Shown: positions 1 to 7,937, counted from the stretch's first letter. The stretch: 37,313 nucleotides of DNA from Sphingobacteriales bacterium (GCA_026391525.1 JAPLEF010000016.1:1-37313), one strand, 5' to 3'. Translations and numbers: made by a program. Notes: generated from the sequence alone by a model not told the origin.

Positions 1-23
1 TACCGATTGGACAAACAATATAG
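1..23 (+). CDS. 3' end of a second PfkB copy (partial)
   Basis: Bases 3-23 read in frame as PIGQTI then TAG, identical to the last residues of the PfkB kinase ending at 5603. Since the match runs to the window edge, a further PfkB copy, or at least its 3' end, probably lies just upstream. Only six codons are visible, so whether that upstream copy is intact cannot be seen. It could also be a contig-end artefact. Confidence 0.5.
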
Positions 24-139
24 TCCAATATCGGCTATCGCCTCATTGTACTATTTGTTTGATACCATCGGCATATACTCCCGAAAGCATTCGGGATAAG
101 ATTTATAAAATATTGGCATATTATATAAATCACATTGGT
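1..139. repeat. Left copy of 139-bp direct repeat
   Basis: These bases match 5581-5719 at a constant offset of 5580 with a single mismatch (A at 75, T at 5655). Similarity stops abruptly after base 139; on the left it runs to the window edge and may continue beyond. The copy holds the last codons of a pfkB-like gene (stop TAG at 21-23), then a non-coding tail with a perfect 7-bp hairpin (TCCCGAA, loop AGCA, TTCGGGA, bases 79-96) and an AT-rich run. The hairpin has no T-tract, so it is a poor intrinsic terminator. Confidence 0.95.
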
Positions 140-248
140 ATAACTTGTATTCTAATGGCTATCAGCAGTGATGCAGATTTTAGTCATGATCGGCCCGGCT
201 CACAAGATTTACTTTTGAATATACAAAACAAGATAAAAATCTGCAAAA

Positions 249-1070
249 ATGAAAAAAATACTCATCGCATTCGAGAATAACCATTTTCCTGAAGGGGCTT
301 TTGAATGGCTTAAAAATTTACACCGCAAAGAGCCCTTCTTATTGGTAGGGGTGTTTTTGCCACAAAACCAGCAATCAGGCTTATGGAGTTATACCGATGC
401 CATCGGTTTGCCATTGGTAGCAGAGCCAAGGCCTGTAGTAATAGATCATACAGATGAACAGATCCGACGATTTGAAGAGCGCTGTTTACTTTATGGCATC
501 AATTACAAAGTACATGCCGAATTTTACGATTTTACCCTGAAAGAATTAATCAGAGAAAGTATGTTTGCCGATCTTTTGGTATTGGGCTCTGAAAATTTTT
601 ACAACGAAAATCTTTCGCTGAAATCCGGTTTGCATCTGCATGATGCCCTGCACGATGTAAAATGCCCGGTGTTGTTGGTTCCAGACGGAAGCGCTTTTCC
701 TGAAAATATCATCCTTGCTTATGATGGATCGGAAGATGCGATCAGGGCGATAAGGCAATTTGGACTCTTGTTTCCTGAATTGGCTACCGTTGCCACGCAT
801 TTGGTTTATGCAGATGAACATCGGGACAAGGAAATCCCTTATCAAAATCTAATTGAAGAGATGGCTGTTCGGCATTTCAAGCAGTTAACGATAACCCGTT
901 TATTGATGGATACGCATGGGGAATTCGATCAGTGGCTGAAAGCCCAACAATCGCCCTTATTGGTTTGCGGCGCATTCGGGCGCTCAGGGGTTTCATTATT
1001 GTTCAAAAGAAGTTTCGTGAAAGAGATCATCGACGGTAATCAGGTGCCGGTATTTATTGCTCATCATTAA
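249..1070 (+). CDS. Tandem-domain universal stress protein (USP 1)
   Basis: The 273-residue product has two UspA-like halves (about 1-145 and 148-273), each ending in the typical strand pattern of the family (LLVLGSENF..CPVLLVPD and LLVCGAFGRSG..VPVFIAHH). UspA proteins are cytoplasmic and act in survival of starvation, hypoxia and other stress; many bind ATP through G-x2-G-x9-G-S/T. Here the second half has G-AF-G-x9-R-S, with Arg in place of the third Gly, and the first half lacks the loop, so ATP binding is doubtful. ATG at 249 was chosen because the protein begins directly with the first beta strand (KKILIAFE); there is no Shine-Dalgarno sequence, as is usual in this phylum. It is the first gene of a plus-strand stress cluster. 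Confidence 0.9.
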   Translation: MKKILIAFENNHFPEGAFEWLKNLHRKEPFLLVGVFLPQNQQSGLWSYTDAIGLPLVAEPRPVVIDHTDEQIRRFEERCLLYGINYKVHAEFYDFTLKELIRESMFADLLVLGSENFYNENLSLKSGLHLHDALHDVKCPVLLVPDGSAFPENIILAYDGSEDAIRAIRQFGLLFPELATVATHLVYADEHRDKEIPYQNLIEEMAVRHFKQLTITRLLMDTHGEFDQWLKAQQSPLLVCGAFGRSGVSLLFKRSFVKEIIDGNQVPVFIAHH

Positions 1071-1176
1071 AGGAATAATTTTCTGGCGAACGATCTTCAT
1101 TATCTATAAGTTAATCTGTTGCAGAAAGGTTTACGGAAACTTTTTTATCGTAACTTTTACTCTTAAATAGTAAACT

Positions 1177-2019
1177 ATGAATAAAATCATTGCCGCATTC
1201 GACGGGTTGAAATATGCCGCAGCAACCCGCGATTACAGTATTGCACTTGTCAAAAGATCGAACGCACACCTGTTCGGAGTTTTTCTGGATGACCCTACCT
1301 ACACCAGTTATAAGATTTATGAACTCGTTGCTGATGAAGGCGTATCAGAAGAAAAAATGAACCAGCTTGATGCCAAAGACAAAACCACGCGTGCTGATGC
1401 TGCAAAAGATTTTGAGCAGCATTGCCAGAAAGCAGCTATTGAATACAGTATTCACCACGACCATCAGGTGGCCATACAGGATCTTAAGCATGAAAGCGTT
1501 TATGCCGACCTGTTATTGATTGGCGCTTCCGAAACGGTAACGCACTATGAAGAAAAACTGCCAACCAGGTTCATTCGTGATTTGCTGGCCGATGCCCAAT
1601 GTCCGGTGTTGCTATTGCCAGATCAGTTTACTCCGATTGAAAAAGTAGTGCTTTTGTATGATGGTGAACCCTCATCGGTTCATGCCATCAAGATGTTCAG
1701 TTACCTTTTACGCGGATTGGGTGATGTAGATACCAGTCTTGTTTCAGTGAATCCTCCTGAAAGCAACTTGCACCTGAAAGACAGCAAGCTGATGAAAGAG
1801 TATATGAAACAGCATTTTCCTGATGTTCAAACCTCAGTTTTTAAAGGGCTTCCGGAAATTGAAATTGTAGAATACCTCAAAACACAGCCTGCCTCAACAC
1901 TGGTTGTTCTGGGAGCTTATCGCCGTGGAGCGGTTAGCCGCTGGTTTCATGAGAGCCTCGCTGATACCATCATGAAAGAAGTTCATCTTCCATTGTTCAT
2001 CGCCCATAATAAAAGTTAG
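1177..2019 (+). CDS. Tandem-domain universal stress protein (USP 2)
   Basis: This 280-residue protein has two UspA-like domains (about 1-150 and 152-280), each closing with a hydrophobic strand (CPVLLLPD and LPLFIAHN). It is a diverged paralogue of the gene before it: the order of strands is the same and both open with a KII/KKIL strand. The second-domain loop reads G-AY-R-x9-E-S, so two glycines of the ATP-binding motif are replaced, and the first domain has no such loop. It probably acts as a regulatory or scaffold-type USP, which is inference. It lies 106 bp after USP 1 and 36 bp before the DUF1003 gene, with which it may be cotranscribed. Confidence 0.9.
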   Translation: MNKIIAAFDGLKYAAATRDYSIALVKRSNAHLFGVFLDDPTYTSYKIYELVADEGVSEEKMNQLDAKDKTTRADAAKDFEQHCQKAAIEYSIHHDHQVAIQDLKHESVYADLLLIGASETVTHYEEKLPTRFIRDLLADAQCPVLLLPDQFTPIEKVVLLYDGEPSSVHAIKMFSYLLRGLGDVDTSLVSVNPPESNLHLKDSKLMKEYMKQHFPDVQTSVFKGLPEIEIVEYLKTQPASTLVVLGAYRRGAVSRWFHESLADTIMKEVHLPLFIAHNKS

Positions 2020-2055
2020 GTAACCTGAACTCAGCCTATCAGATCAAATCAGCTC

Positions 2056-2607
2056 ATGTATAAGAAATCAATTGAAGAATTACTGGATACAGAAAACCAT
2101 CAGCTGCAACGCTTGAATAAGATTGTTCAGGAGGCCCTTGCGGAAGAAAAGTTATTGTCGGAAAAACTGATTGCTTTTGAAGACAATAATCCCAGTTTCG
2201 TGAGTAAGTTGGCAGATAAAGTGGCAAACTTCGGCGGCAGCTGGAAATTCATCCTGAGTTTTTTATTTTTTATGCTGATTTGGATTGGAGTAAATGCCTG
2301 GTTGCTTTCGCCACCGTTTGATCCTTTCCCATTTATTTTGTTGAACCTGTTGCTGTCTACCATCGCAGCCTTGCAGGCGCCAATTATCATGATGAGCCAG
2401 AATAGGAAAGAAGAAAAAGACCGGCAACGGGCGGTTAATGATTACCTGATTAACCTCAAATCGGAAATTGAAGTGCGCAACCTGCATGGAAAATTAGACT
2501 TGCTCATGACCGAGCAAATGAAAACCCTGTTTGATATCCAGCAAACACAAGTAGCGCTTATGGAAGAAATCAAAGACCTGTTGGGTAGCCAGCAGAAAAC
2601 TACTTAG
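2056..2607 (+). CDS. DUF1003 family membrane protein
   Basis: The protein is 183 residues. A charged N-terminal helix (1-55) is followed by two close membrane segments (about 64-84 and 91-113) joined by a short Pro-rich turn (SPPFDPFPF), then the polar stretch SQNRKEEKDRQRAVNDYL and a long C-terminal helix of likely coiled-coil type. This is the layout of DUF1003, a small inner-membrane family whose function is unknown. It sits 36 bp after USP 2 and 14 bp before the metal-dependent hydrolase gene, so the three are probably one transcript. Recognition of the family is secure; a role in the stress cluster is inferred from position only. Confidence 0.9.
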   Translation: MYKKSIEELLDTENHQLQRLNKIVQEALAEEKLLSEKLIAFEDNNPSFVSKLADKVANFGGSWKFILSFLFFMLIWIGVNAWLLSPPFDPFPFILLNLLLSTIAALQAPIIMMSQNRKEEKDRQRAVNDYLINLKSEIEVRNLHGKLDLLMTEQMKTLFDIQQTQVALMEEIKDLLGSQQKTT

Positions 2608-2621
2608 ACAACACTTAGAAA

Positions 2622-3632
2622 ATGGACTCCATAACCCATCTTGCTTTAGGCGCCTGTATGGGCGAGGCATTTGCCGGGAAAGAACTCGGGAAAAAGGCAA
2701 TGCTTTGGGGAGCACTTGCACAGAGCATCCCTGATATCGACTTCGTTTCTTCCTTCTGGATGGATACCACTTCTGCCTTACTGGCTCACAGAGGATTTAC
2801 GCATTCCTTTTTGTTTTGTGTGCTCATCGCACCAGTGATGGCATTGGTTGCAGAAAGATGGCATCGCCCCCATAATATCCGCTTTAATAAATGGCTGCTT
2901 TTTTTTCTAGCTGTGATATTCATTCATTTGTTCATAGATGCTTTTAATAATTATGGAGTGGGCTGGTTTGAACCCTTCAGTCATGAAAGGATTTCTTTCA
3001 ATGCCATTTATGTAGCCGATCCCTTTTTTTCCATAGCGCCAGGGATAGCCTGTTTGGCTTTATTGCTATTGCCCCGATGGCACAAGAGGAGGAAAGCTTA
3101 TTGGCGTTTATGCCTTGGAGTTAGTTTACTGTACCTTTGCCTTTGTATCTGGCATAAATATGATGTTGATCGTAAAGTACGGCTTTCATTGCAACGCCAA
3201 CAACTTCCTTATGCCCGTTATTTTTCTACACCGGCACCCCTTCAGAATTTTTTGTGGTACGTGGTTGCCGGAAATGACAGTGGTTTTTACGCAGGATTTT
3301 ATTCCACTTTCGATAAGAAGCAGGATATTGCTTTCACCTATTTCCCAAAGCGGGTAAACCTGCTTGAGCCTTACTTAAAGAAGGCTGATGTGCAGCAACT
3401 CATTCGTTTTTCAAAAGGGTTTTATACCATCGATCAATGGCAGGATACTCTTGTGTTCAATGATTTGCGGTTTGGACAAGTTATCGGCTGGCAGCATCCG
3501 AAGGGCCGTTTTGTATTTCATTATTTTCTGAAAGATCCTGATGCAAACAGTCTTGTTGTACAACGTGGCAGGTTCGAAGGCTGGAATGCATCAAGTATAG
3601 CTGCATTAATCAGGCGGATTGGTGGAGAATGA
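2622..3632 (+). CDS. Membrane-bound metal-dependent hydrolase, DUF457/YdjM type
   Basis: The 336-residue protein opens with the family pattern of DUF457: THLALG (His6), IPDID (Asp38, Asp40), HRGFTHS (His56-Ser62) and a later IHLFID (His102, Asp106), which together form a likely metal site at the membrane face. Four or so membrane segments fall in the first 180 residues (about 63-80, 91-108, 136-151, 163-177), followed by a soluble tail of about 150 residues. Family members are annotated as inner-membrane metal-dependent hydrolases; substrates are not known, and lipid hydrolysis is a guess. It starts 14 bp after the DUF1003 stop, suggesting one operon with that gene. Confidence 0.85.
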   Translation: MDSITHLALGACMGEAFAGKELGKKAMLWGALAQSIPDIDFVSSFWMDTTSALLAHRGFTHSFLFCVLIAPVMALVAERWHRPHNIRFNKWLLFFLAVIFIHLFIDAFNNYGVGWFEPFSHERISFNAIYVADPFFSIAPGIACLALLLLPRWHKRRKAYWRLCLGVSLLYLCLCIWHKYDVDRKVRLSLQRQQLPYARYFSTPAPLQNFLWYVVAGNDSGFYAGFYSTFDKKQDIAFTYFPKRVNLLEPYLKKADVQQLIRFSKGFYTIDQWQDTLVFNDLRFGQVIGWQHPKGRFVFHYFLKDPDANSLVVQRGRFEGWNASSIAALIRRIGGE

Positions 3633-3658
3633 CCTGGTGAGCACTGTCAAATGTTTTA

Positions 3659-3672
3659 ATGACCTCTGTCAT
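3659..3672. promoter_or_regulatory. Small inverted repeat upstream of USP 3
   Basis: ATGAC-CTCT-GTCAT is a perfect 5-bp inverted repeat in the 124-bp gap before the third USP gene, 85 bp from its ATG. Its size and spacing resemble a dimeric regulator site, for example of a Crp/Fnr-type protein, but the half sites do not match a consensus I know. It may be chance. Confidence 0.25.
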
Positions 3673-3756
3673 CCAGATCAACAGCTGTTAGTGTTAACTT
3701 GAAAGTAAGTTAGAGTACGATGTTGCACTCAAATCATAAATTTTAAAACGTTCATC

Positions 3757-4590
3757 ATGAAAACAATTATTGTACCAATTGATTTTTCAACTGCGGCCTT
3801 AAATGCTGCTTTGTATGCCGCAGAACTGGCACGTATGGTTGATGCAGAGTTGATTATTCTTCACAGTTTACAGGTTCCGGTACTTTATAGTGAGGTTCCT
3901 GTTGCCGCCAATACCGATGCTATGGAAGTAAAGGCCAATGGGGAATTGGATGCAATCAAAAAGCACTTATTGCAAACCAAGGGGAAGGCATTGATCATCA
4001 AGACGGAATTGAAAATGGGTAGTTTCTATTCAGCGTTGTTACAATGCTGTAACCTCACAAAACCTTACATGGTGATTATCGGAAGCCAGGGCACTACAGC
4101 AACAGAACGTTTTCTTTTTGGCGGTCATGCAGTGCATGCGATGAAACATCTGCCATGGCCATTGATGGCTGTTCCGATAGGAGCAACCTTTCATCCGATC
4201 AGGAACGTTGCATTGTCATGCGATTTCCATCAGGTGGTGGAAAACACACCTGTAAGTACAATCAGGAATCTGGTTATCGGTTTAGGGGCTCATCTGAAAA
4301 TCATTCACACCGGGAAGAATCAAACCTTCGATCCGGAAATTATTTTTGAATCGGGTATGATGCAGGAGTTATTTAACGGGCTTGAGCCTGATTATCATTT
4401 TATTGAAGCGAATGATGTAAATGAAGGATTGATTGATTTCGTGAGGCATCATGAAGTTGACGTGTTATTGGTACTTCCGAAACATCATTACCTGATCGAT
4501 TTCCTCATACATAAAAGTAATACCAAGCAACTGGTTTTGCATTGTCCGGTACCGGTAATAGCACTGCATTTGGAAGAAACCTCCTCATAG
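3757..4590 (+). CDS. Tandem-domain universal stress protein (USP 3)
   Basis: The 277-residue product has an N-terminal UspA domain (about 1-148) starting MKTIIVPIDFSTAALNA, the classic first strand and Asp of the nucleotide pocket, and a more diverged second domain (about 149-277). The first domain carries G-SQ-G-TTATERFLF-G-G, which matches the G-x2-G-x9-G core of ATP-binding USPs apart from Gly in place of the final Ser/Thr. It is therefore the one of the three USPs here most likely to bind ATP. The second domain has PKHHYLIDFLIHKSN at the corresponding place and is probably inactive. It has its own upstream gap of 124 bp and is followed after 53 bp by the PfkB gene. Confidence 0.9.
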   Translation: MKTIIVPIDFSTAALNAALYAAELARMVDAELIILHSLQVPVLYSEVPVAANTDAMEVKANGELDAIKKHLLQTKGKALIIKTELKMGSFYSALLQCCNLTKPYMVIIGSQGTTATERFLFGGHAVHAMKHLPWPLMAVPIGATFHPIRNVALSCDFHQVVENTPVSTIRNLVIGLGAHLKIIHTGKNQTFDPEIIFESGMMQELFNGLEPDYHFIEANDVNEGLIDFVRHHEVDVLLVLPKHHYLIDFLIHKSNTKQLVLHCPVPVIALHLEETSS

Positions 4591-4643
4591 TTCAAAACAG
4601 ATTTAAAATGGTAATACCTTTTTGATTGTACTAAATTGCATAC

Positions 4644-5603
4644 ATGAAACCATCTCCAATAGTAACGCTCACTTTCAGTCCATGTATCGATAAAAGCACT
4701 TCCATAGATACCCTGCTTCCCGAAAAGAAATTACGTTGTAAAGCGCCTGTTCTTGAACCGGGAGGCGGTGGTATCAATGTGGCACGGGCTATCAGTCATT
4801 TAGGTGCTGATGTGCTGGCAGTTTATCCTGCCGGAGGATATACAGGGCAGTATTTCAATCACCTGCTTGCGAAAGAAAACATAAACGTTCAGATTATCGA
4901 AACGGCGTCTGAAACCCGTGAAAATATTATCGTTCTTGATGAAGCTGCTAATCTTCAATATCGATTTGGCATGCCGGGTACGCCTTTGCTGGAAGCGGAA
5001 TGGAAACGATGTTTAGAAGTGATCGATGCTTTGGATGGAGTGCAATATATCGTAGCGAGTGGCAGTTTACCTCCTGGAGTACCCACAAATGTTTACGCAT
5101 TGCTGGCACAGGTGGCAAAAAGGAAAAAAGCCCGGTTGATCGTAGATACATCCGGGGATGCGCTTAAACAAGCTGCAGATGAGGGGGTTTACCTGCTTAA
5201 GCCGAATCTTGGAGAGCTGGCATCACTATCAGGCATAGACGAAATACCGGAAGATCAGGCTGCTACAATCGCAAGAAAAATCATTCAATCGGGGAAAACC
5301 GAACTCATCCTGCTTTCAATGGGTGCATCAGGTGCATTGATTGTTTCTGCCGGTGAAACCTACCGGATTTTTGCTCCTGTGGTTGACAAAAAAAGTACTG
5401 TTGGTGCGGGCGATAGTATGGTGGGCGGTTTATTATTCGCCTTGTGGAGGGGTGATGCTCTTGTGGATGCAGCAAGATATGCAGTGGCAGCTGGTACCGC
5501 TGCAACGTTGAATCCGGGCACGGCGCTTTGTAGAAAGAATGATGTGGACCGTTTATTTCCTCAAACCAAAGCTGCATTGATACCGATTGGACAAACAATA
5601 TAG
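4644..5603 (+). CDS. pfkB: PfkB-family sugar-phosphate kinase (6-phosphofructokinase II / 1-phosphofructokinase type)
   Basis: This 319-residue ribokinase-fold protein has the sugar-binding GGGG at 40-43 with N45 (GGGINVARAISHLG), SGSLPPGV, the LKPNLGEL stretch and the C-terminal STVGAGDS signature with catalytic-base Asp257. The pattern TFSPCIDKS near the N terminus and the SLPPGV element fit the PfkB/FruK/LacC branch, which uses ATP to phosphorylate hexose phosphates, rather than ribokinase proper. Which of fructose-6-P, fructose-1-P or tagatose-6-P is used cannot be read from sequence. Its last seven codons are part of the 139-bp direct repeat that also opens the window. Pairing with USP genes recalls dormancy or hypoxia regulons in other bacteria. 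Confidence 0.85.
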   Translation: MKPSPIVTLTFSPCIDKSTSIDTLLPEKKLRCKAPVLEPGGGGINVARAISHLGADVLAVYPAGGYTGQYFNHLLAKENINVQIIETASETRENIIVLDEAANLQYRFGMPGTPLLEAEWKRCLEVIDALDGVQYIVASGSLPPGVPTNVYALLAQVAKRKKARLIVDTSGDALKQAADEGVYLLKPNLGELASLSGIDEIPEDQAATIARKIIQSGKTELILLSMGASGALIVSAGETYRIFAPVVDKKSTVGAGDSMVGGLLFALWRGDALVDAARYAVAAGTAATLNPGTALCRKNDVDRLFPQTKAALIPIGQTI

Positions 5604-5719
5604 TCCAATATCGGCTATCGCCTCATTGTACTATTTGTTTGATACCATCGGCATTTACTCCCGAAAGCATTCGGGATAAGATTTATAAAATATTGGCATA
5701 TTATATAAATCACATTGGT
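5581..5719. repeat. Right copy of 139-bp direct repeat
   Basis: This is the partner of bases 1-139 (138 of 139 positions identical). It covers the final codons of pfkB, its stop at 5601-5603 and 116 bp of downstream non-coding DNA with the TCCCGAA/TTCGGGA hairpin at 5659-5676. After 5719 the sequence departs fully from that following base 139. The placement is what a tandem duplication with unit 140-5719 would give. Confidence 0.95.
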
Positions 5720-5769
5720 CATCTTATCAAACAAACCTAATCCCAACTGCAACATTACTTTTCATCATT

Positions 5770-5825
5770 CATTATCCATTATCCATTATCCATTGTCCAT
5801 TATCCATTGTCCATTATCCATTATT
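5770..5825. repeat. Heptamer microsatellite (CATTATC/CATTGTC)n
   Basis: Eight consecutive 7-bp units lie between convergent genes: CATTATC three times, then CATTGTC, CATTATC, CATTGTC, CATTATC and CATTATT. Related degenerate units (CATCATT, TTCAACATT, CATTCATTATT) extend both ways, from about 5763 to 5860. The tract sits between the pfkB stop and the phospholipase-like gene, and its degenerate right edge supplies the last codons of the latter. Tracts of this style are seen in Bacteroidota intergenic DNA; length change by slippage is plausible. Confidence 0.9.
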
Positions 5826-5848
5826 CAACATTCCTTGTTCAACATTCA

Positions 5849-7036
5849 TCATTCATTATTCCTCCTCTGTTTGTAAAAAAAAGTAAGCAGATAAAATGAT
5901 ATCCTAATAAACTGATAAGAAGCCCATCGCATCAGTTGAATGAAGGGATGTTTTGCTTTCCAGTGTTCTTCAAGCGTAATTTTTTTACAATCATGGGCAA
6001 TGATATTTTCTACCCGTTCAACACAGGAGGACGCAAATTGCCCGTCTAGTATATCAAGGTTAAGTTCAATACTTGCATAAGTGCTGATATTATTGATATT
6101 ATACGATCCTACGGTAACCAGCTTTTCGTCGCATATGGCCATTTTGGCATGCAATACAGTGGGTTGATATTCGTATAAAGTTATCTGATGGCGCAGCAAC
6201 CAGTCGTACAACCAGCGTTCTGCATGTTTGGCAATCATCACATCTGAAGGGCCCGCTATTACAACGCTTATACGTACACCTCTTTTTGATGCATTGCTTA
6301 AAAGCCTGCGGATGATTTTTCCGGGAAGGAAGTAACTGCAAACGATACGGATATCTTTTTTAGCATGACGAAAAAGTTCAATATAGGTTGAAGAGATTTC
6401 ATTTTTTCTGCTGATCCAATCGTTGCGGCGCATCCTGATCAAAGGATAAATATCACTTTGATTATTGGGTTCATTTACTACTTTATTTTTTAAAACTTTT
6501 GCTGTAATAGGAAAAAAATCATTCCATGCCTTTTCACAATAGTTTGACAGTTCTTCTGCAACAGTCCCTCTGCAATAAACCGCAAAATCAAGCCAGGCGG
6601 GTATGTCGGGAGAATCATTATACCGGTCTGCAAAATTGATGCCGCCAACCAAAGCCGTATTGCTATCGGCAACCACCACCTTATGATGCAAGCGCCTTCC
6701 AAAATAATAATTCTTGCTTTTGAAAAACGGCTCAAAATAACGGAAATGAATACCTGCAGATTCCAAATTATCAATGAAAGATTTATCCAGATTTTGTGAG
6801 GCGTAACCATCTGCCAGAACGAATATTTCAATGCCTCTGCCTGCAGCAGCAATCAACGCACCGGCAACCATGGTACCTGTTGCATCGTTGTTAAAAATAT
6901 AGGTTTGTACGTGCAGGGTTTTGTTTGCTCCGGAGATGATTTCAAGCAAGGTTGAGAAATAATCGCTTCCACCTTTTATCAGGATTACAGGGTTGCCCGC
7001 GCTGAAGCCTTTCATATTTGGCCATTCCGAATGCAT
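5849..7036 (-). CDS. Phospholipase D / cardiolipin synthase-like protein
   Basis: The 395-residue protein has two complete HKD motifs of the phospholipase D superfamily: His117-x-Lys119-x4-Asp124 (HHKVVVADSN) and His296-x-Lys298-x4-Asp303 (HAKMAICDEK), each followed by the usual GSYN/GGIN turn. Two HKD motifs in about 400 residues fit the bacterial cardiolipin synthase ClsB-like branch, which joins phospholipids at the membrane. No N-terminal membrane helices are present; a hydrophobic, aromatic C-terminal stretch (about 372-389) may anchor it. The stop codon and the final NNE residues lie in the degenerate heptamer tract. A start at Met8 is also possible. Exact substrate is not certain. Confidence 0.85.
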   Translation of the reverse strand: MHSEWPNMKGFSAGNPVILIKGGSDYFSTLLEIISGANKTLHVQTYIFNNDATGTMVAGALIAAAGRGIEIFVLADGYASQNLDKSFIDNLESAGIHFRYFEPFFKSKNYYFGRRLHHKVVVADSNTALVGGINFADRYNDSPDIPAWLDFAVYCRGTVAEELSNYCEKAWNDFFPITAKVLKNKVVNEPNNQSDIYPLIRMRRNDWISRKNEISSTYIELFRHAKKDIRIVCSYFLPGKIIRRLLSNASKRGVRISVVIAGPSDVMIAKHAERWLYDWLLRHQITLYEYQPTVLHAKMAICDEKLVTVGSYNINNISTYASIELNLDILDGQFASSCVERVENIIAHDCKKITLEEHWKAKHPFIQLMRWASYQFIRISFYLLTFFYKQRRNNE

Positions 7037-7184
7037 GATTAAAGATACAATCCTGAAGGGAAAGGCCGTTTCAAAATATATTATCTAACCTGAAAAAAAT
7101 ATGCTATCGCAGAATCATAATTTCAGTGTATTTTACTATTCGTAGCTAATAATAAGATCCTTAATTTTACTTAAGCATTGAATT

Positions 7185-7937
7185 ATGGTATGGTATGAAA
7201 CGATAGTGCCGGAAAATCTTAATCATGGGAAACTGGATGCTTATTTGGAAAGAGGCTGGTACCGTATCGGTCAGTCTCTCATCACTACAAACTGGAGTAT
7301 TTTAGGAGAGAAATTCTTTTCTGTTTTTTGGATGCGGTATAACCTTTCTCTTTTCCATCCAAGCGGATCAGCAAACCGGATAGCGAAAACAGGACGTTCA
7401 TTCCGTAAGGAAGTAAAACAACTTCATTTTACAGCCGAACTGGAAGACTTGTTTCAGGCATACCGTGCGAAGCTTGCTTTTGATACCGCTCCAACGCTTG
7501 AACAGCATCTGATGGGCGGCAGCAAAGAAAACTTATTTTCAAGTAAGCAATTGGAATTGCGTGATGGGAAAAAATTAATAGCTGTTGGTTTTTTTGATGA
7601 AGGCATTACAGCTATGGCCGGCATTCTGAATATTTATGATCCGGCTTATCAAAAATATAGTCCGGGTAAATTACTGATGCTACATAAAATTAGGCAGGCT
7701 CAAATGATGGGGATGCAGTTTTTTTACCCGGGATATGTAAGTTACTGTGTGCCTCATTTTGATTACAAATTTTTTGCAGATCCTTCGGCTACTGAAATAT
7801 TTGTACGTAGTAAAGGAAGTTGGGTAACTTATCAGGGTTTAAACCTTTCCATTGTGTACCAGGAGATGCTTAAGTGCGATCTGCAACTGCTGAACGATAC
7901 GGTAGGTAAGGCAGATATTGAAAATCAGATATTATGA
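7185..7937 (+). CDS. Arginyl/leucyl-tRNA-protein transferase-like GNAT protein
   Basis: The 250-residue protein resembles the C-terminal acyltransferase half of ATE1/Bpt: KKLIAVGFFDE, IYDPAY (150-155), YSPGKLLMLHKIRQAQMMG, FYPGYV (180-185) and FDYKFFADP (192-200) line up with the YDP, SLG, YLGY and MDYK stretches of that family, which transfers an amino acid from tRNA to protein N termini. The region before it (LDAYLERGWYRIG) matches the start of the family, but the CxxC and CC residues that bind an Fe-S cluster in ATE1 are absent; only two cysteines occur, both late. It may therefore be a diverged GNAT with another acceptor. It stands alone, divergent from the phospholipase-like gene across 148 bp. 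Confidence 0.7.
   Translation: MVWYETIVPENLNHGKLDAYLERGWYRIGQSLITTNWSILGEKFFSVFWMRYNLSLFHPSGSANRIAKTGRSFRKEVKQLHFTAELEDLFQAYRAKLAFDTAPTLEQHLMGGSKENLFSSKQLELRDGKKLIAVGFFDEGITAMAGILNIYDPAYQKYSPGKLLMLHKIRQAQMMGMQFFYPGYVSYCVPHFDYKFFADPSATEIFVRSKGSWVTYQGLNLSIVYQEMLKCDLQLLNDTVGKADIENQIL

Noticed and set aside
79-96. Hairpin TCCCGAA/TTCGGGA in the repeat as a pfkB terminator
   Set aside because: The stem is perfect, but no T-run follows on either strand, so intrinsic termination is not supported.
59-280. 73-residue open frame over the left repeat and the USP 1 start
   Set aside because: It has no good leader, runs through the non-coding tail of the repeat and overlaps the true USP 1 start; its copy at the right repeat is not kept open in the same way.
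5763-5860. CRISPR-like array
   Set aside because: The units are 7 bp with no spacers; it is a simple tandem repeat.
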